From the NCBI RefSeq assembly GCF_001544555.2, contig NZ_FCOK02000028.1:1-64000 (forward strand): a stretch of DNA of 64,000 nucleotides. Direction: 5' to 3'. Below the pieces are notes generated by a model. It did no database searches, was not told the origin of the DNA, and saw only the letters and a list, made by a program, of their open reading frames with translations. Origin of the DNA: Caballeronia udeis. GTDB lineage: Bacteria; Pseudomonadota; Gammaproteobacteria; Burkholderiales; Burkholderiaceae. The position numbers and the translations under genes are program-made. Below are positions 7,978 through 17,611 of the stretch, piece after piece (the first letter of the stretch is position 1; each line of letters starts with the position of its first letter).

Positions 7978-9378
7978 ATGGAAACAGACGACGTTGATGC
8001 CAGCGGTCTTACGTCCCAGGAACGTGGTTGGCTGGCCAAAGCACATCGCAACGACATCAATGGCTGGATCCACTTGCACATCGAGGGCGAACCCTTCGAA
8101 CGAGGCTTTCAGCACGGTTACCTGACCGCCGCGGAGTACGCCGACGCCGTGCGCGTCTATCGGCAAATGACTTACATCTCGATGGGGGTGACGTACGACT
8201 TCTTCGTCGAAAATGCAGCAGGGTACCACCTGCCAATCATCGGGCAAGTGGCACCGGAACTGCTCGAAGAGATGCGCGGCATCGCGGCCGGCTACACGAG
8301 AGCCGGCGTACCCACGACGATAGAAGAGATCGTGGGCTGGAACGCATATGAAGAGATGAGTGGTTATTGGTGGCCGACGGTCGCCGCCGAGTACGCATCG
8401 AGCAGTACGAGTACCGGTGCGATGGCCAAGAGCCACTGCAGCGCCTTCATCGCCACCGGTTCGGCGACGCGTGACGGTGCGATCGTGCTGGGCCACCAAT
8501 CGTTCACCGAGTTCTGGAACGGGCAATTCATGAACGTGATTCTGGACATCACACCAGAATCGGGACAACGAATGGTGATGCAGACGAGCCCCGGCTGGAT
8601 TGCAAGCATGACCGACTTCTGGATAACCGGCGCCGGACTGGTGGTAGCGGAGACCACCATTGTCGGCTATTTCGGCTACGACGTAACCAAGGTGCCCGAA
8701 TATGTGCGGGCGCGCAAAGCTTGCCAGTACGCGCAGGACATCGATAGCTGGGTTCAATTCCTTGACGCCGGAAACAACGGCGGCTACGCCAACATGTGGC
8801 TGATCGGGGACATCCGCCGCAACGAGATTGCCCGCTACGAGCAGGGGCTGCGCTACCAGAGCTTCAATAAGAAGAAGGACGGTTGGTACTTCGGCGACAA
8901 CGTCGCTGAAGACCCGCGCATTCGCAATCTGGAGTGCAGCGATACCGGGTACAACGATATCAGGCAGCAGACCGGCGCACGGCGAACGCGCTGGCCCCAG
9001 TTGCTGGCGCAGCATGCCGGAGCGATCGACCTTGCTGCGGGGCAGAGCATCCTGGCCGACGACTTCGATGTCTATCTCATGTGTGCCAATCCTTCCTCTC
9101 GGACGATCTGCGCTCACTATGACGCGGACCCCATGTTTTACGTGAGCGATCCGAACGCCGTGTGGAACATCCCTTACTTTCCCGGCGGTTCGGTTGACGG
9201 GAAGGTGACGTCGGCGGCCCTGGCCAAGACCCTGGGCCTGAGTGCGCGTTTTGGGCGTGCCGATGGGGCGCGTTTTGATGCCGAGGAATTTCTGAAGCAA
9301 CACCCACAGTGGAGCTGGCAGCAGGGCTACCTGAAGAGCCGGCCATCCCAACCATGGACCGTGTTCGATGGCCACTGA
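7978..9378 (+). CDS. C45/phospholipase B-like Ntn-hydrolase
   Basis: 466 residues from ATG at 7978, preceded by ACGGAGAC. The central motif KSHCSAFIATGSATRDGAIV, with the candidate nucleophile Cys154 followed by a T-R-D-G turn and GHQSF, matches the N-terminal-nucleophile fold of peptidase C45 (acyl-CoA:6-aminopenicillanate acyltransferase) and phospholipase B-like proteins. Such enzymes cut amide or ester bonds after autoproteolysis just before the Cys. The first 150 residues would be the pro-segment (ERGFQHGYLTA matches the usual E-x-G-x-x-x-G start). No signal peptide is evident. No operon partner is seen. The substrate is unknown; amidase or acyltransferase activity is the likeliest. Confidence 0.75.
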   Translation: METDDVDASGLTSQERGWLAKAHRNDINGWIHLHIEGEPFERGFQHGYLTAAEYADAVRVYRQMTYISMGVTYDFFVENAAGYHLPIIGQVAPELLEEMRGIAAGYTRAGVPTTIEEIVGWNAYEEMSGYWWPTVAAEYASSSTSTGAMAKSHCSAFIATGSATRDGAIVLGHQSFTEFWNGQFMNVILDITPESGQRMVMQTSPGWIASMTDFWITGAGLVVAETTIVGYFGYDVTKVPEYVRARKACQYAQDIDSWVQFLDAGNNGGYANMWLIGDIRRNEIARYEQGLRYQSFNKKKDGWYFGDNVAEDPRIRNLECSDTGYNDIRQQTGARRTRWPQLLAQHAGAIDLAAGQSILADDFDVYLMCANPSSRTICAHYDADPMFYVSDPNAVWNIPYFPGGSVDGKVTSAALAKTLGLSARFGRADGARFDAEEFLKQHPQWSWQQGYLKSRPSQPWTVFDGH

Positions 9379-9603
9379 AGGCCCACACGCCAATTTGCGT
9401 AACGTAATGCTTCGGGGCAGGCGCAACGCTGGTGCGCGGCCGGGTATGTAACCTGATTGTCGGCATCGGAATTGAGATACAGATCCGCGCTCAGGAACAG
9501 ACCACCCCTGGCGTACCGGCAAAATCGATTGCTGCACGGTACCACTGCAGGCCGGTTCAAAACTGCGATGCCGCAAAAGGGCGTTCTCACGTTGCCGAGG
9601 TGG

Positions 9604-9912
9604 TCACGTAAATCGAGAGATGAAAGATTCCAAATCACACGCGGCTGACCTGAACAGCACCGGTAGCGCAAGCAAACCCGTGCCGATGATTCCGAGGCTA
9701 AAGAGCAGAAATGCGAATTTTTCTGCAATGGGCTTGAGCACGAGCGCTGCTTGGGAGCATGCCTGGATATTTGTAACGCCATGAGCGCTTGGCGTCGCCG
9801 CTGCGGACAGAATAATAAAGAGGGCAACCAGGTTCGAGAAATGCAGCGCGAAGCAATCGCCCGCGTGCCTTCGGTTGCTTTTGTCAGTGGTAGCAAGAGC
9901 CTTCGACGACAC
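9604..9912 (-). pseudogene. Nramp-family metal transporter fragment
   Basis: The leftward frame contains HFSNLVALFIILSAAAT, SAHGVTNIQ, LKPIAEKFAFLLFSLGIIG and TGLLALPVL, which match a contiguous central segment of NRAMP/MntH divalent-metal transporters (usual length about 420 residues). Only about 80 residues are recognisable. The upstream residues and the tail after PVLFRSAA lose similarity. No remaining Nramp sequence is visible in 9379-9603. This is a relic, not a functional transporter. Confidence 0.6.
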
Positions 9913-11381
9913 TAGCCGGTGGATCGGCGCTGATCGTGGAACCCGTGGGAAATCTCCGATCCGGCAATCGTCTCACTTTCGGTCTTATCAGGTCCTGTCG
10001 GGTGCGTTCGAAGTTCGTGTGCGCAGAGTAAGCGGTATAGCGTGACCCGCGATATGTCCAGTTCCCGCGCAGCATCGATCAGACGGCCGCTGTTGCGCAA
10101 TAGTGCGAGTTCGATGGTGCGTCGCTCCGCCGCCTGTCGAGCCTCAGCGAGTGAGACGGGCTCGACTTCTACATAGTCACTCAGTTCAAGATCGCCGGCC
10201 GTGATCTGCCGGCCCTCCGACATCACGATCGCGCGCCGCACGCGATTGAGCAACTCCCGCACGTTACCTGGCCATCCATAGTTGTAAATCGCGACAGTCG
10301 CGTCGGGTGCAAAGCCTCGCAGACGCCGGCTTGCATCCTTTTTGAAGCGATCAAGCATGTGCTTCGCCAGCAACTCGATGTCGGTGCCCCGCGCACGCAG
10401 CGGTGGTTCATCAAGTTGCAGCACGCACAAACGGTGATACAGATCGGCACGGAAACGGCCCTCCATCATCGCTCTGTCCATAGCGACGTGAGTCGCAGAA
10501 ATGATGCGTACGTCCACTGGCGCTGACCCATGCCCGCCGAGCCGTTCAACTTTGTGTTCCTGCAAAAAGCGCAACAGGCTTGCCTGGCTTTCGAGCGGCA
10601 GGTCACCGATTTCATCGAGGAACAGGGTGCCGCCGTTAGCTGCCTCCACCCGGCCGATCTTGCGTTGATTCGCGCCGGTAAACGCACCGCGCTCATAACC
10701 GAACAGCTCCGATTGCAACAGGTGAGCGGGTATGGCGCCGCAATTGATAGCGACGAACGGCTGGTCGCGCCGCGCAGAGCGTTCGTGAATGGCGAGCGCG
10801 GTCAGTTCCTTGCCGGTACCCGACTCCCCGGAGATAAACACGGGCGCGTCGGTCATGGCGACCTTGTGAATGGAGCGGAACAACGCGAGCATGGCGTCGC
10901 ACGAACCGACCATTTCGCCTTCGGCGCTGCCTGTGTGAGGGTGGTTCGACGCATGCTCGTGCAGGGACGCCATGCCATAAGCGTGACCCACGGCATTGAT
11001 GATACGTTCGTCCGAACTGGGCAGGGTGACGTAATCGAAGCAATAGTCGCGAATCAACCGGCGGACAATTGCATCTTCGAGTTGTCGTGCGTCAACAGTC
11101 GCGACCCAGCCCGCGTCAGTTCGAATAAGTATGTCTTCGATTGCGGCGAAATCTTTCGGAAGCTGACATGTTGAGAGATCGAGCAAACCAGCCAGCGTAC
11201 AGGCATTCCACGGAGCCTGGATTCGGGTCTGCTGCGGCTTTACCGGCGTAATCTCCCAGTTTCGTCCTTCGAATTTAGATGTCAGCGACCTCGACGGATC
11301 GCTACATACGTAGATCAGTTTGCGGGGCAGAGCCATACAAGCTCGGTGATCATCCATCACATCAAAGTTCAATTGCGCCAT
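9912..11381 (-). CDS. VpsR-like sigma-54-dependent Fis-family regulator
   Basis: About 489 residues from ATG at 11381; the frame is open to 11447 with further possible starts, so the exact start is unsure. The N-terminal domain (LPRKLIYVCSDPS, then a receiver-like fold without an obvious phosphorylation triad) resembles VpsR-type sensors. The AAA+ core has Walker A GESGTGKE, the GAFTGA sigma-54 contact loop, Walker B GGTLFLDEIGD and the arginine-finger region FRADLYHRL. A Fis-type HTH (GRLIDAARELDISRVTLYRLL) ends the protein. Such proteins often control exopolysaccharide or biofilm genes together with c-di-GMP. No obvious target gene is adjacent. No GG-N10-GC promoter was recognised nearby. 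Confidence 0.85.
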   Translation of the reverse strand: MAQLNFDVMDDHRACMALPRKLIYVCSDPSRSLTSKFEGRNWEITPVKPQQTRIQAPWNACTLAGLLDLSTCQLPKDFAAIEDILIRTDAGWVATVDARQLEDAIVRRLIRDYCFDYVTLPSSDERIINAVGHAYGMASLHEHASNHPHTGSAEGEMVGSCDAMLALFRSIHKVAMTDAPVFISGESGTGKELTALAIHERSARRDQPFVAINCGAIPAHLLQSELFGYERGAFTGANQRKIGRVEAANGGTLFLDEIGDLPLESQASLLRFLQEHKVERLGGHGSAPVDVRIISATHVAMDRAMMEGRFRADLYHRLCVLQLDEPPLRARGTDIELLAKHMLDRFKKDASRRLRGFAPDATVAIYNYGWPGNVRELLNRVRRAIVMSEGRQITAGDLELSDYVEVEPVSLAEARQAAERRTIELALLRNSGRLIDAARELDISRVTLYRLLCAHELRTHPTGPDKTESETIAGSEISHGFHDQRRSTG

Positions 11382-11447
11382 ATCGAGAATTATGGCGCAC
11401 AAAAAAGGTGGCAGAGCGGAGGAACCAGAGCTCATGAAACTTTTCAA

Positions 11448-11999
11448 TCAGAGCACTGCTTTGTATCGGGAGAACTTGAGAAAGCATTTCCCGCTGTTGA
11501 CCATCGATGCCGGTAGTTCGTACCTCTCAGTGCAGCTTTGCTCGCCTCCAAAGCACTCGCCGTTGTCCTCTCGACAAAGTCAGAATGGACAGGTTTTTGT
11601 TATGAGGTCCCGGTGTCTCAGCACGTTCACGGCTCTGACGAGAGGCATTGCGATAAGCAATAGACTCAGCCAAACGACTTGAATGTATGGCCTGAAAATA
11701 AACGACGCGGGCACTTGGCAGTACGTCGAGAATTAATTTGCCGAGATGTCTTGATGCGCAGATACAACAAGTTGAATTGTTCTGGCTTATCCTAATTCTT
11801 ACCTAAGTCGACCGTGACAGATCAATCGTAGGTGGCCGCAGCATCGCACGCATGGCGCATGCATCACGCCCGTGCAAATTGGTCATCACCGTATTACATC
11901 GGCTTTTGAGCCGGATCCGGGAGACAATAAACTGGGACCCGAGGGTATTCGCAATTCGCCTTGTTAGCGGAAGATCTTGGTCTTTTTGGGCCTGCGAGC
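11448..11999. other. Intergenic region without recognised gene
   Basis: About 550 bp upstream of the sigma-54 regulator and downstream of the Pal-like gene. Short open frames on both strands lack ribosome sites and any family character. I see no terminator or repeat. Confidence 0.4.
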
Positions 12000-12503
12000 T
12001 TACCGGTAGATCATGTCCGCACGCCGGTTCTGCGCCCACGATGCTTCGTCGTGACCCAAAGCGACGGGCTTTTCTTTTCCGAAGCTAACCGCTTCCAGTT
12101 GCGAGTCAGGCACGCCAAGGGTCTCGAGATCGTGAAGTACGGCTTCCGAGCGCCTTTCACCCAGCGCAAGATTGTATTCGCTTGTTCCGCGCTCGTCGGT
12201 GTTGCCTTGAATCAGGACATGCCGGTCCGGGTGTGCCATAAGATATTTCGCATGGGCCTCAAGCAGCGGTTGATAGTCGCTCTTGACGGTATAGCTGTCG
12301 AAATCGAAGTAGACGCTCCGCTTCGCGAGTGGCCCATTGGGATCGTTGAGCTCGTCGACGCTCAGAGGTGCGACGTTTGCTGGCGGGCTGTTTGCAGAGC
12401 TTCCCTGGGAGGTGCCTCCCTGTTGATTCAGCTTTGCACCCGAATGACACCCGGCAAGCACGCTCGCCATCAGCATGGCAGCACAGAATCCGATCTTGGT
12501 CAT
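12000..12503 (-). CDS. OmpA/Pal-family peptidoglycan-associated lipoprotein
   Basis: About 167 residues from ATG at 12503, preceded by GGAGGAGACC. The signal peptide MTKIGFCAAMLMASVLAGC ends in a lipobox. After a Ser/Asn/Gly linker comes an OmpA-C domain: SVYFDFDSYTVKSDYQPLLE, HPDRHVLIQGNTDERGTSEYN, LGERRSEAV and the final QNRRADMIYR. These are the Pal landmarks, including the Asp and Arg that bind diaminopimelate. It stands alone, not in a tol-pal cluster, so it is probably a paralogue of the main Pal. The open frame to 12593 extends past the signal peptide and is not used. Confidence 0.85.
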   Translation of the reverse strand: MTKIGFCAAMLMASVLAGCHSGAKLNQQGGTSQGSSANSPPANVAPLSVDELNDPNGPLAKRSVYFDFDSYTVKSDYQPLLEAHAKYLMAHPDRHVLIQGNTDERGTSEYNLALGERRSEAVLHDLETLGVPDSQLEAVSFGKEKPVALGHDEASWAQNRRADMIYR

Positions 12504-12845
12504 GATAGGTCTCCTCCGATTGGAGGTAAAAACGCACCTCCTTAGGATAACTATTAACGCCGCAGAGAGGGGGTAGATTGACGCGGCGAACAACGATATT
12601 CGATTGATACAAAAGGCAGAGATTCAGTTTTCAAATTTCTTAATTCAACGGCTTGGAAGAAAGAGATTCTTAATCTGGATTCTTAATCTGAATTGGTCAC
12701 TGCGCTGCATCGCACTCTTTGGTACTGGTTAAACGCCGCTGACGGTTCAGTCAGATCTGCAGATAGGGGTTCAATGTTAAGCCAGCCACAGAAACCAGGT
12801 AGATCGGAATTTCCCCGCAAGAACTCGGCTTGGAGTGCCTTGTGC

Positions 12846-13232
12846 ATGCCAAATTCTTCCGTGTCGGAAATAGTCAAATTCGACGCTAATGTACTTCCCT
12901 TCTTGCACCCAACCCTGCTGATTGCTATCGCCTGGATGACGATTGGCGTCATATCGGTTGGGCATCGGACACTTGAGACCTTTCCGACAGACGGAATCCG
13001 ACGGGAATGGCTGCGAGGGTATCGTGGTGCGTGCCTGTTGTTCTACCATCTTGCCTGGTGGCCCTGGTACATGCGGACCCTTCTTCGAGACAGCGCGAGT
13101 CGAATCGGAAGGCACGTGTTCACAAGAAAGAAATCGCCGCATCACGAGTCGGAGAATCCGCCCAATAACCTTCCGGTTGGCGAACATGAGGAGAATAGTA
13201 CGAGCGACGCACGCCGAGGGAGGCGAGATTGA
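12846..13232 (+). CDS. Hypothetical protein with a possible membrane segment
   Basis: 128 residues from ATG at 12846, with GGAG about ten bases upstream. A hydrophobic stretch (TLLIAIAWMTIGVISVG) and an aromatic one (FYHLAWWPWYMRTLL) could be one or two membrane segments. The tail is strongly charged. I recognise no family. The open frame begins earlier (12693), but its first 50 residues have no character. It lies alone between the Pal-like and DUF4239 genes. It may be a real small membrane protein or chance; the Trp/Tyr-rich core argues mildly for real. Confidence 0.35.
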   Translation: MPNSSVSEIVKFDANVLPFLHPTLLIAIAWMTIGVISVGHRTLETFPTDGIRREWLRGYRGACLLFYHLAWWPWYMRTLLRDSASRIGRHVFTRKKSPHHESENPPNNLPVGEHEENSTSDARRGRRD

Positions 13233-13781
13233 CTGGGCCGAAACTGACCTGACTGTCGAACTATCGAAAAAAAGAGGGTTGTACCGCCTATGGCGGCACG
13301 TTTGCAGCTAAGGCAAGAGACCCGGCACCGATTATCACGGTCTCGTCCTGCGGTGGGAACGGCTATCCGCTGATTTGACGCCAACGGGGCTTGCAGGTCG
13401 AACTCGGTTGTTTGACATTGGACTGCGTTCGATCGGCCGTGTCAAAACTCAAAATCACTGAGTTTCAGGGAGTGTCTTTGCCCCTCCAGAGGTGCCGCGA
13501 GGCCGATATGGCGCTATCTAACAAGCGGCTTTTTGCGCTGAGCCGAAACGGCGTGTGTTTTGACACGGTCTGGGCCAGAAACTGTAGTTCGACGTGACGA
13601 TTTAAATTTCCCTATGGCGGACGCCCAGAGTCCGCCCGACATTGAGACATGATTTCGGCGCGGAAGCGACGTCCTCGATCGGGCACTGCGATATAGGGGT
13701 ACCATCCCAGCACTCGAACATGGTCTCCGCCCGTCCTGTCAGAGCGGGGGCGACCTTCGAGTCAATCCGCAGAGGTCAATC
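13233..13781. other. Intergenic region without recognised gene
   Basis: About 550 bp before the DUF4239 gene. Two short open frames are present on opposite strands; neither has a ribosome site or recognisable sequence. No strong hairpin seen. Confidence 0.4.
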
Positions 13782-14543
13782 ATGAGCTCATTGATAGTCG
13801 CCTTGATCGTGTTTGTGTGCGTCTTCGGCAGCGGGGTGCTCGGCTTGAGTCTTCGCACTTTCCTTCCCGACCATCACCTGAGCGAGGATTCGACGGCTAT
13901 CGTGAAGCTGGGGGCCGGGCTGATGGCGACGCTCGCCGCTCTCGTCCTTGGTCTCCTGATCGCCTCGGCAAAGGTTTCTTTCGACCGGCTCAACGACGAG
14001 TTCACGCAGACCGCGGCTACGGTCGTCATGCTCGATCGCACCTTGGCCGATTATGGCCCGGAGGCGAAGGAAGCCCGTGAACTCCTGCGCGGCACCTACG
14101 CCGCAGCTGTGGAGCAGTTTTATTCCGGAGGAACTGTCGTGAAGGACAATGTGGACGTTCCGGATAGCCTGGCGCGCATGGTGCAATTTCAGCAAAAGCT
14201 TCGAGAGCTGGCACCACGAAACGACATGGAGCGCTTGGTTCAGTCGGAGGCCCTGGCCCGAAGCCACGACCTGGCGCAAACGCGCTGGATACTGTTCCGA
14301 CCAGGGCAGGGCGCGATCCCAACGCCATTCCTGGCAGTGCTTGTGCTCTGGCTTGGTATCCTCTTCGCCGGATTCGGTCTGGTCAGCGCCAACAAGCGGA
14401 CCGCCGTTGCGACGCTTTTCGTCTGTGCGCTATCGGTCTCCGGTGCCATTTTCCTGATCGAGGACATTGCCCACCCGCTCGAAGGGCTGATGCAGATCTC
14501 GCGCGCGCCGGCACAGATCGCGCTCTCCCATCTCGGCCAATAG
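13782..14543 (+). CDS. DUF4239 / bestrophin-like membrane protein
   Basis: 253 residues from ATG at 13782 (AGAGG upstream). There are two N-terminal membrane segments (LIVALIVFVCVFGSGVLGLS; MATLAALVLGLLIASAKVSF), a soluble helical middle (DRLNDEFTQTAATVVMLDR and onward) and two C-terminal membrane segments (FLAVLVLWLGILFAGFGLV; TLFVCALSVSGAIFLIEDI). This arrangement and the LDR-LADYGPEA segment fit DUF4239 (bestrophin-like domain) proteins, widespread in proteobacteria and without a proven function; an ion channel has been suggested from fold similarity. No operon partner. Confidence 0.7.
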   Translation: MSSLIVALIVFVCVFGSGVLGLSLRTFLPDHHLSEDSTAIVKLGAGLMATLAALVLGLLIASAKVSFDRLNDEFTQTAATVVMLDRTLADYGPEAKEARELLRGTYAAAVEQFYSGGTVVKDNVDVPDSLARMVQFQQKLRELAPRNDMERLVQSEALARSHDLAQTRWILFRPGQGAIPTPFLAVLVLWLGILFAGFGLVSANKRTAVATLFVCALSVSGAIFLIEDIAHPLEGLMQISRAPAQIALSHLGQ

Positions 14544-14597
14544 GTGAAGACGCATTGATCGCCCAGACTAAATCAACGCACTGAGACCGGGTGACTC

Positions 14598-15241
14598 ATG
14601 AAGCAATTTGTTGAAGGTGATGACCGCAAGCAGTCCGCACTACTTTCGGAATGCGTGGATGACTACATCGGACAGGACAACCCGGCAAGGATCATAGACG
14701 TCTTTGTGGACGAATTGGACCTCACAACGCTCGGCTTTAACGGCACCACGCCCGCAGTGACAGGCCGTCCTTCCTACCATCCAGGTGCGGTGGCTGACAG
14801 GACGTCTGGCACCAGACTTCAAGACGATCGCGGACTTTCGTCGAGACAACGGCCTGGCCATTCGCAATGTATGCCGGCGTTTCGTCGAACTGTGTCGCGC
14901 ACTGAAGCTGTTATCCGCTGACATGGTGGCCATCGACGGCAGTAAGTTCAAGGCTGTGAACAGCCGTGACAAGAACTACACGGCAGCCAGGATCGTCAAG
15001 CGTCAGCAGCAGATTGAGAAAAGTGTTCAGCGATACCTCGATGCGATTGAAACCGCAGGCCGGACCAGTCCGATAGGTTTCGACGTAAAGACCGTGCGGC
15101 TGTACGAAAAGATCGCCAGCTTGCGCCAGAAGATGCGTGAGCTCGCACTGGTCAAAAAGCAGTTGCAGAAGCAGCCGGAAGGCAGCTCTCGATGACGGAT
15201 CCCGACGCGCGATCCATGGCAACAAGCGGAAGAGGATCGTA
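14598..15241 (+). pseudogene. IS1182-family transposase remnant
   Basis: The start MKQFVEGDDRKQSALLSECV and GRPSYHPG (about 14760-14785) are the N-terminus of an IS1182-type transposase. Sequence then jumps to RWLTGRLAPDFKTIADF in another frame (about 14787 on), so roughly 100 bp between them (normally encoding the LKLYIYGYLNRVQSSRRLE stretch) has been deleted. Next come VAIDGSKFKAVNSRDKNYTA (catalytic Asp region) and a long helical stretch to QLQKQPEGSS. A further frame change gives LSMTDPDARSMATSGRGS, which ends at 15241 where the family motif continues. The remaining catalytic domain is gone. Three lesions make this dead. Confidence 0.8.
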
Positions 15242-15266
15242 AGGTGAAACGTGGCGCGCTATTGTT

Positions 15267-16856
15267 TCAGGCCAGGGCTTCTTCGGCTTCAGCTTCAACC
15301 GTTTCCGTCTGCGAATTCCGGATCAGGTAATCGAATGCGCTGAGTGATGCCTTGGCGCCTTCGCCCACCGCAATCACGATCTGCTTGAACGGCACGGTGG
15401 TGACATCGCCGGCGGCGAACACACCCGGCACCGACGTCGCGCCGCGCGCATCCACCACGATCTCGCCGTGACGCGACAACTCGACCGTGCCCTTGAGCCA
15501 TTCCGTATTCGGCACCAGCCCGATCTGCACGAACACGCCTTCCAGCTCGACGTGCTTCGCTTCTGCCGAACTCAGGTCCTTGTAAGAAAGACCATTGACC
15601 TTCTTGCCGTCGCCGGTGACTTCCGTGGTCTGCGCCTGCGTGATGATGGTCACGTTCTTGAGGCTGCGCAGCTTGCGTTGCAGCACGGCGTCGGCACGCA
15701 GTTCCGTACCGAATTCGAGCAGTGTCACCGCGCTGACCAGTCCGGCCAGATCGATTGCCGCTTCAACGCCGGAATTACCGCCGCCGATCACCGCGACACA
15801 CTTGCCCTTGAACAGCGGGCCGTCGCAATGCGGGCAATACGCCACGCCGTGGTTGCGATATTGCTTCTCGCCCGGCACGTTGATTTCGCGCCAGCGAGCG
15901 CCCGTGGCAAGCACGATCGTCTTTGCTTTCAGTACCGCGCCGTTGGCCAGGCGCACTTCGTGAATCTTGCCCGGCACGAGCGCTTCGGCGCGCTGCACGT
16001 CCATGATGTCGACGTCATAGCTCTTCACGTGCTGCTCGAGCGCGGTTGCAAATTGCGGGCCTTCGGTCTCTTTCACCGAGACGAAGTTTTCGATCGCGAG
16101 CGTATCCAGCACCTGTCCGCCAAAGCGCTCAGCCGCCACGCCGGTCGAGATGCCCTTGCGCGCCGAGTAGATGGCCGCCGCCGCGCCGGCAGGTCCGCCG
16201 CCGACGATCAGCACATCAAATACGCCTTTCTTTTCGAGCTCTTTTGCCGCGCGGGCGCCGGCGTTGCTATCGAGCTTCGCGAGGATTTCCTTCACGCCGG
16301 TGCGGCCCTGGCCGAACACTTCGCCGTTCATATAGACGGTGGGCACGGCCATGATCTGGCGCTGCTCGACTTCGTCCTGGAACAACGCGCCGTCGATGGT
16401 GACCTGCCGGATACGCGGGTTGATGAGCGCCATCACGTTCAGCGCCTGCACGACTTCCGGGCAGTTCTGGCATGACAGCGAGATATACGTTTCAAACTCG
16501 TAGTCGCCGTCGAGCGCGCGGATCTGTTCGATCACCGCGTCGTCGAGTTTGACCGGATGGCCGCCGGTCTGGAGCAGCGCCAGGACCAGCGACGTGAATT
16601 CATGACCCATCGGAATGCCCGCGAAACGGATACCCGTGGGTTTGCCCGGTTCGCCGATGGAAAACGAGGGCTTGCGCTGCGCATCGTCGCGCTTCTCGAT
16701 CACCGCAATGCGGTCGGACAGCGTGGCGATTTCATGCAGCAGGCCTTGCAGCTCGATGGATTTCGGCGAGTTGTCGAGTGAAGCGACGATCTCGATCGGC
16801 CGGCTGACCTTTTCCAGATACGCTTTCAACTGAGTCTTGAGGTTGGCTTCCAGCAT
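15267..16856 (-). CDS. ahpF: Alkyl hydroperoxide reductase subunit F
   Basis: 529 residues, the family length. The N-terminal thioredoxin-like tandem carries the SCQNCPE dithiol (about residue 129), which passes electrons to AhpC. The C-terminal part is a thioredoxin-reductase-like flavoprotein: FAD site GGGPAGAAAAIYSARKG, redox pair AYCPHCDGP, NAD(P)H site IGGGNSGVEAAIDLAG and the final GVFAAGDVTTVPFKQIV. It uses NADH to re-reduce AhpC. It lies 115 bp downstream of ahpC on the same strand, separated by a strong hairpin (16919-16938) that may lower ahpF expression relative to ahpC. Confidence 0.97.
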   Translation of the reverse strand: MLEANLKTQLKAYLEKVSRPIEIVASLDNSPKSIELQGLLHEIATLSDRIAVIEKRDDAQRKPSFSIGEPGKPTGIRFAGIPMGHEFTSLVLALLQTGGHPVKLDDAVIEQIRALDGDYEFETYISLSCQNCPEVVQALNVMALINPRIRQVTIDGALFQDEVEQRQIMAVPTVYMNGEVFGQGRTGVKEILAKLDSNAGARAAKELEKKGVFDVLIVGGGPAGAAAAIYSARKGISTGVAAERFGGQVLDTLAIENFVSVKETEGPQFATALEQHVKSYDVDIMDVQRAEALVPGKIHEVRLANGAVLKAKTIVLATGARWREINVPGEKQYRNHGVAYCPHCDGPLFKGKCVAVIGGGNSGVEAAIDLAGLVSAVTLLEFGTELRADAVLQRKLRSLKNVTIITQAQTTEVTGDGKKVNGLSYKDLSSAEAKHVELEGVFVQIGLVPNTEWLKGTVELSRHGEIVVDARGATSVPGVFAAGDVTTVPFKQIVIAVGEGAKASLSAFDYLIRNSQTETVEAEAEEALA

Positions 16857-16918
16857 GGCGATTCGAGTCCGTGTAACGAGGGTTTTTATTAGCGCGGGGA
16901 ATGCGAGGCGAGCGTCAT

Positions 16919-16938
16919 CCGGGCCGCGAGCGGCCCGG
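16919..16938. terminator. Intercistronic hairpin between ahpC and ahpF
   Basis: CCGGGCCGC-GA-GCGGCCCGG, a perfect 9-bp all-GC stem without a T run on either strand. Position after ahpC and before ahpF suggests attenuation or mRNA stabilisation rather than full termination. Confidence 0.5.
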
Positions 16939-16971
16939 ACACTGCACTCTTTTACAACGAGGATTTAAAGC

Positions 16972-17535
16972 TTAGATCTTGCCGATGAGGTCAAGCGACG
17001 GCGTCAGCGTTTCAGCGCCCGGCGTCCACTTGGCGGGGCACACTTCGCCCGGGTGTGCTGCAACGTATTGCGCTGCCTGAACCTTGCGCAGCAGTTCGCC
17101 TGCGTCACGGCCAATGCCGTTGTCATGGATTTCGCACAGCTTGATCTCGCCTTCCGGGTTGATCACGAACGTGCCACGCAGCGCCAGACCTTCTTCTTCG
17201 ATTAGCACGTCGAACGCGCGCGAGATGACCAGCGTCGGATCGGCAATCATCGGATACTTGATCTTGCCGATCGTATCCGACGTGTCGTGCCATGCCTTGT
17301 GCGTGAAGTGGGTGTCGGTCGACACGCTATAGATTTCCACGCCCAGCTTCTTGAATTCCGCGTAACGGTCGGCCAGATCGCCGAGTTCCGTCGGGCAGAC
17401 AAACGTGAAGTCAGCCGGGTAGAACACCAGGACGGACCATTTGCCCTTCAGGGTTTCGTCGGTCACGGTGGTGAAGTCGCCGTTGTGGTAAGCGTTGGCT
17501 TTGAACGGTTTGACCTGGCTGTTGATGATCGGCAT
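16972..17535 (-). CDS. ahpC: Alkyl hydroperoxide reductase subunit C (2-Cys peroxiredoxin)
   Basis: 187 residues, the standard length of AhpC. The peroxidatic cysteine lies in FYPADFTFVCPTELGDL (about residue 47) and the resolving cysteine in GEVCPAKWTPG (about residue 166). The cytosolic enzyme reduces H2O2, organic peroxides and peroxynitrite, and is recycled by AhpF encoded downstream. First gene of the ahpCF unit. The region 17612-17648 upstream has a spacing pattern like an OxyR site. Confidence 0.98.
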   Translation of the reverse strand: MPIINSQVKPFKANAYHNGDFTTVTDETLKGKWSVLVFYPADFTFVCPTELGDLADRYAEFKKLGVEIYSVSTDTHFTHKAWHDTSDTIGKIKYPMIADPTLVISRAFDVLIEEEGLALRGTFVINPEGEIKLCEIHDNGIGRDAGELLRKVQAAQYVAAHPGEVCPAKWTPGAETLTPSLDLIGKI

Positions 17536-17611
17536 TACGTGTGTCCTTGTGTTAAGTGGTTAAGTGGTCAGGAAGTGAACGAAGTATGAAGGGAGACACC
17601 CAAGAGGGAAA

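Noticed and set aside
7891..9576. 561-residue leftward open frame opposite the C45-type hydrolase gene
   Set aside because: It lies antisense to a well-supported gene; sequence has no family character and is the usual GC-rich mirror frame.
15468..16475. 335-residue rightward open frame
   Set aside because: Antisense to ahpF, whose redox motifs are unmistakable.
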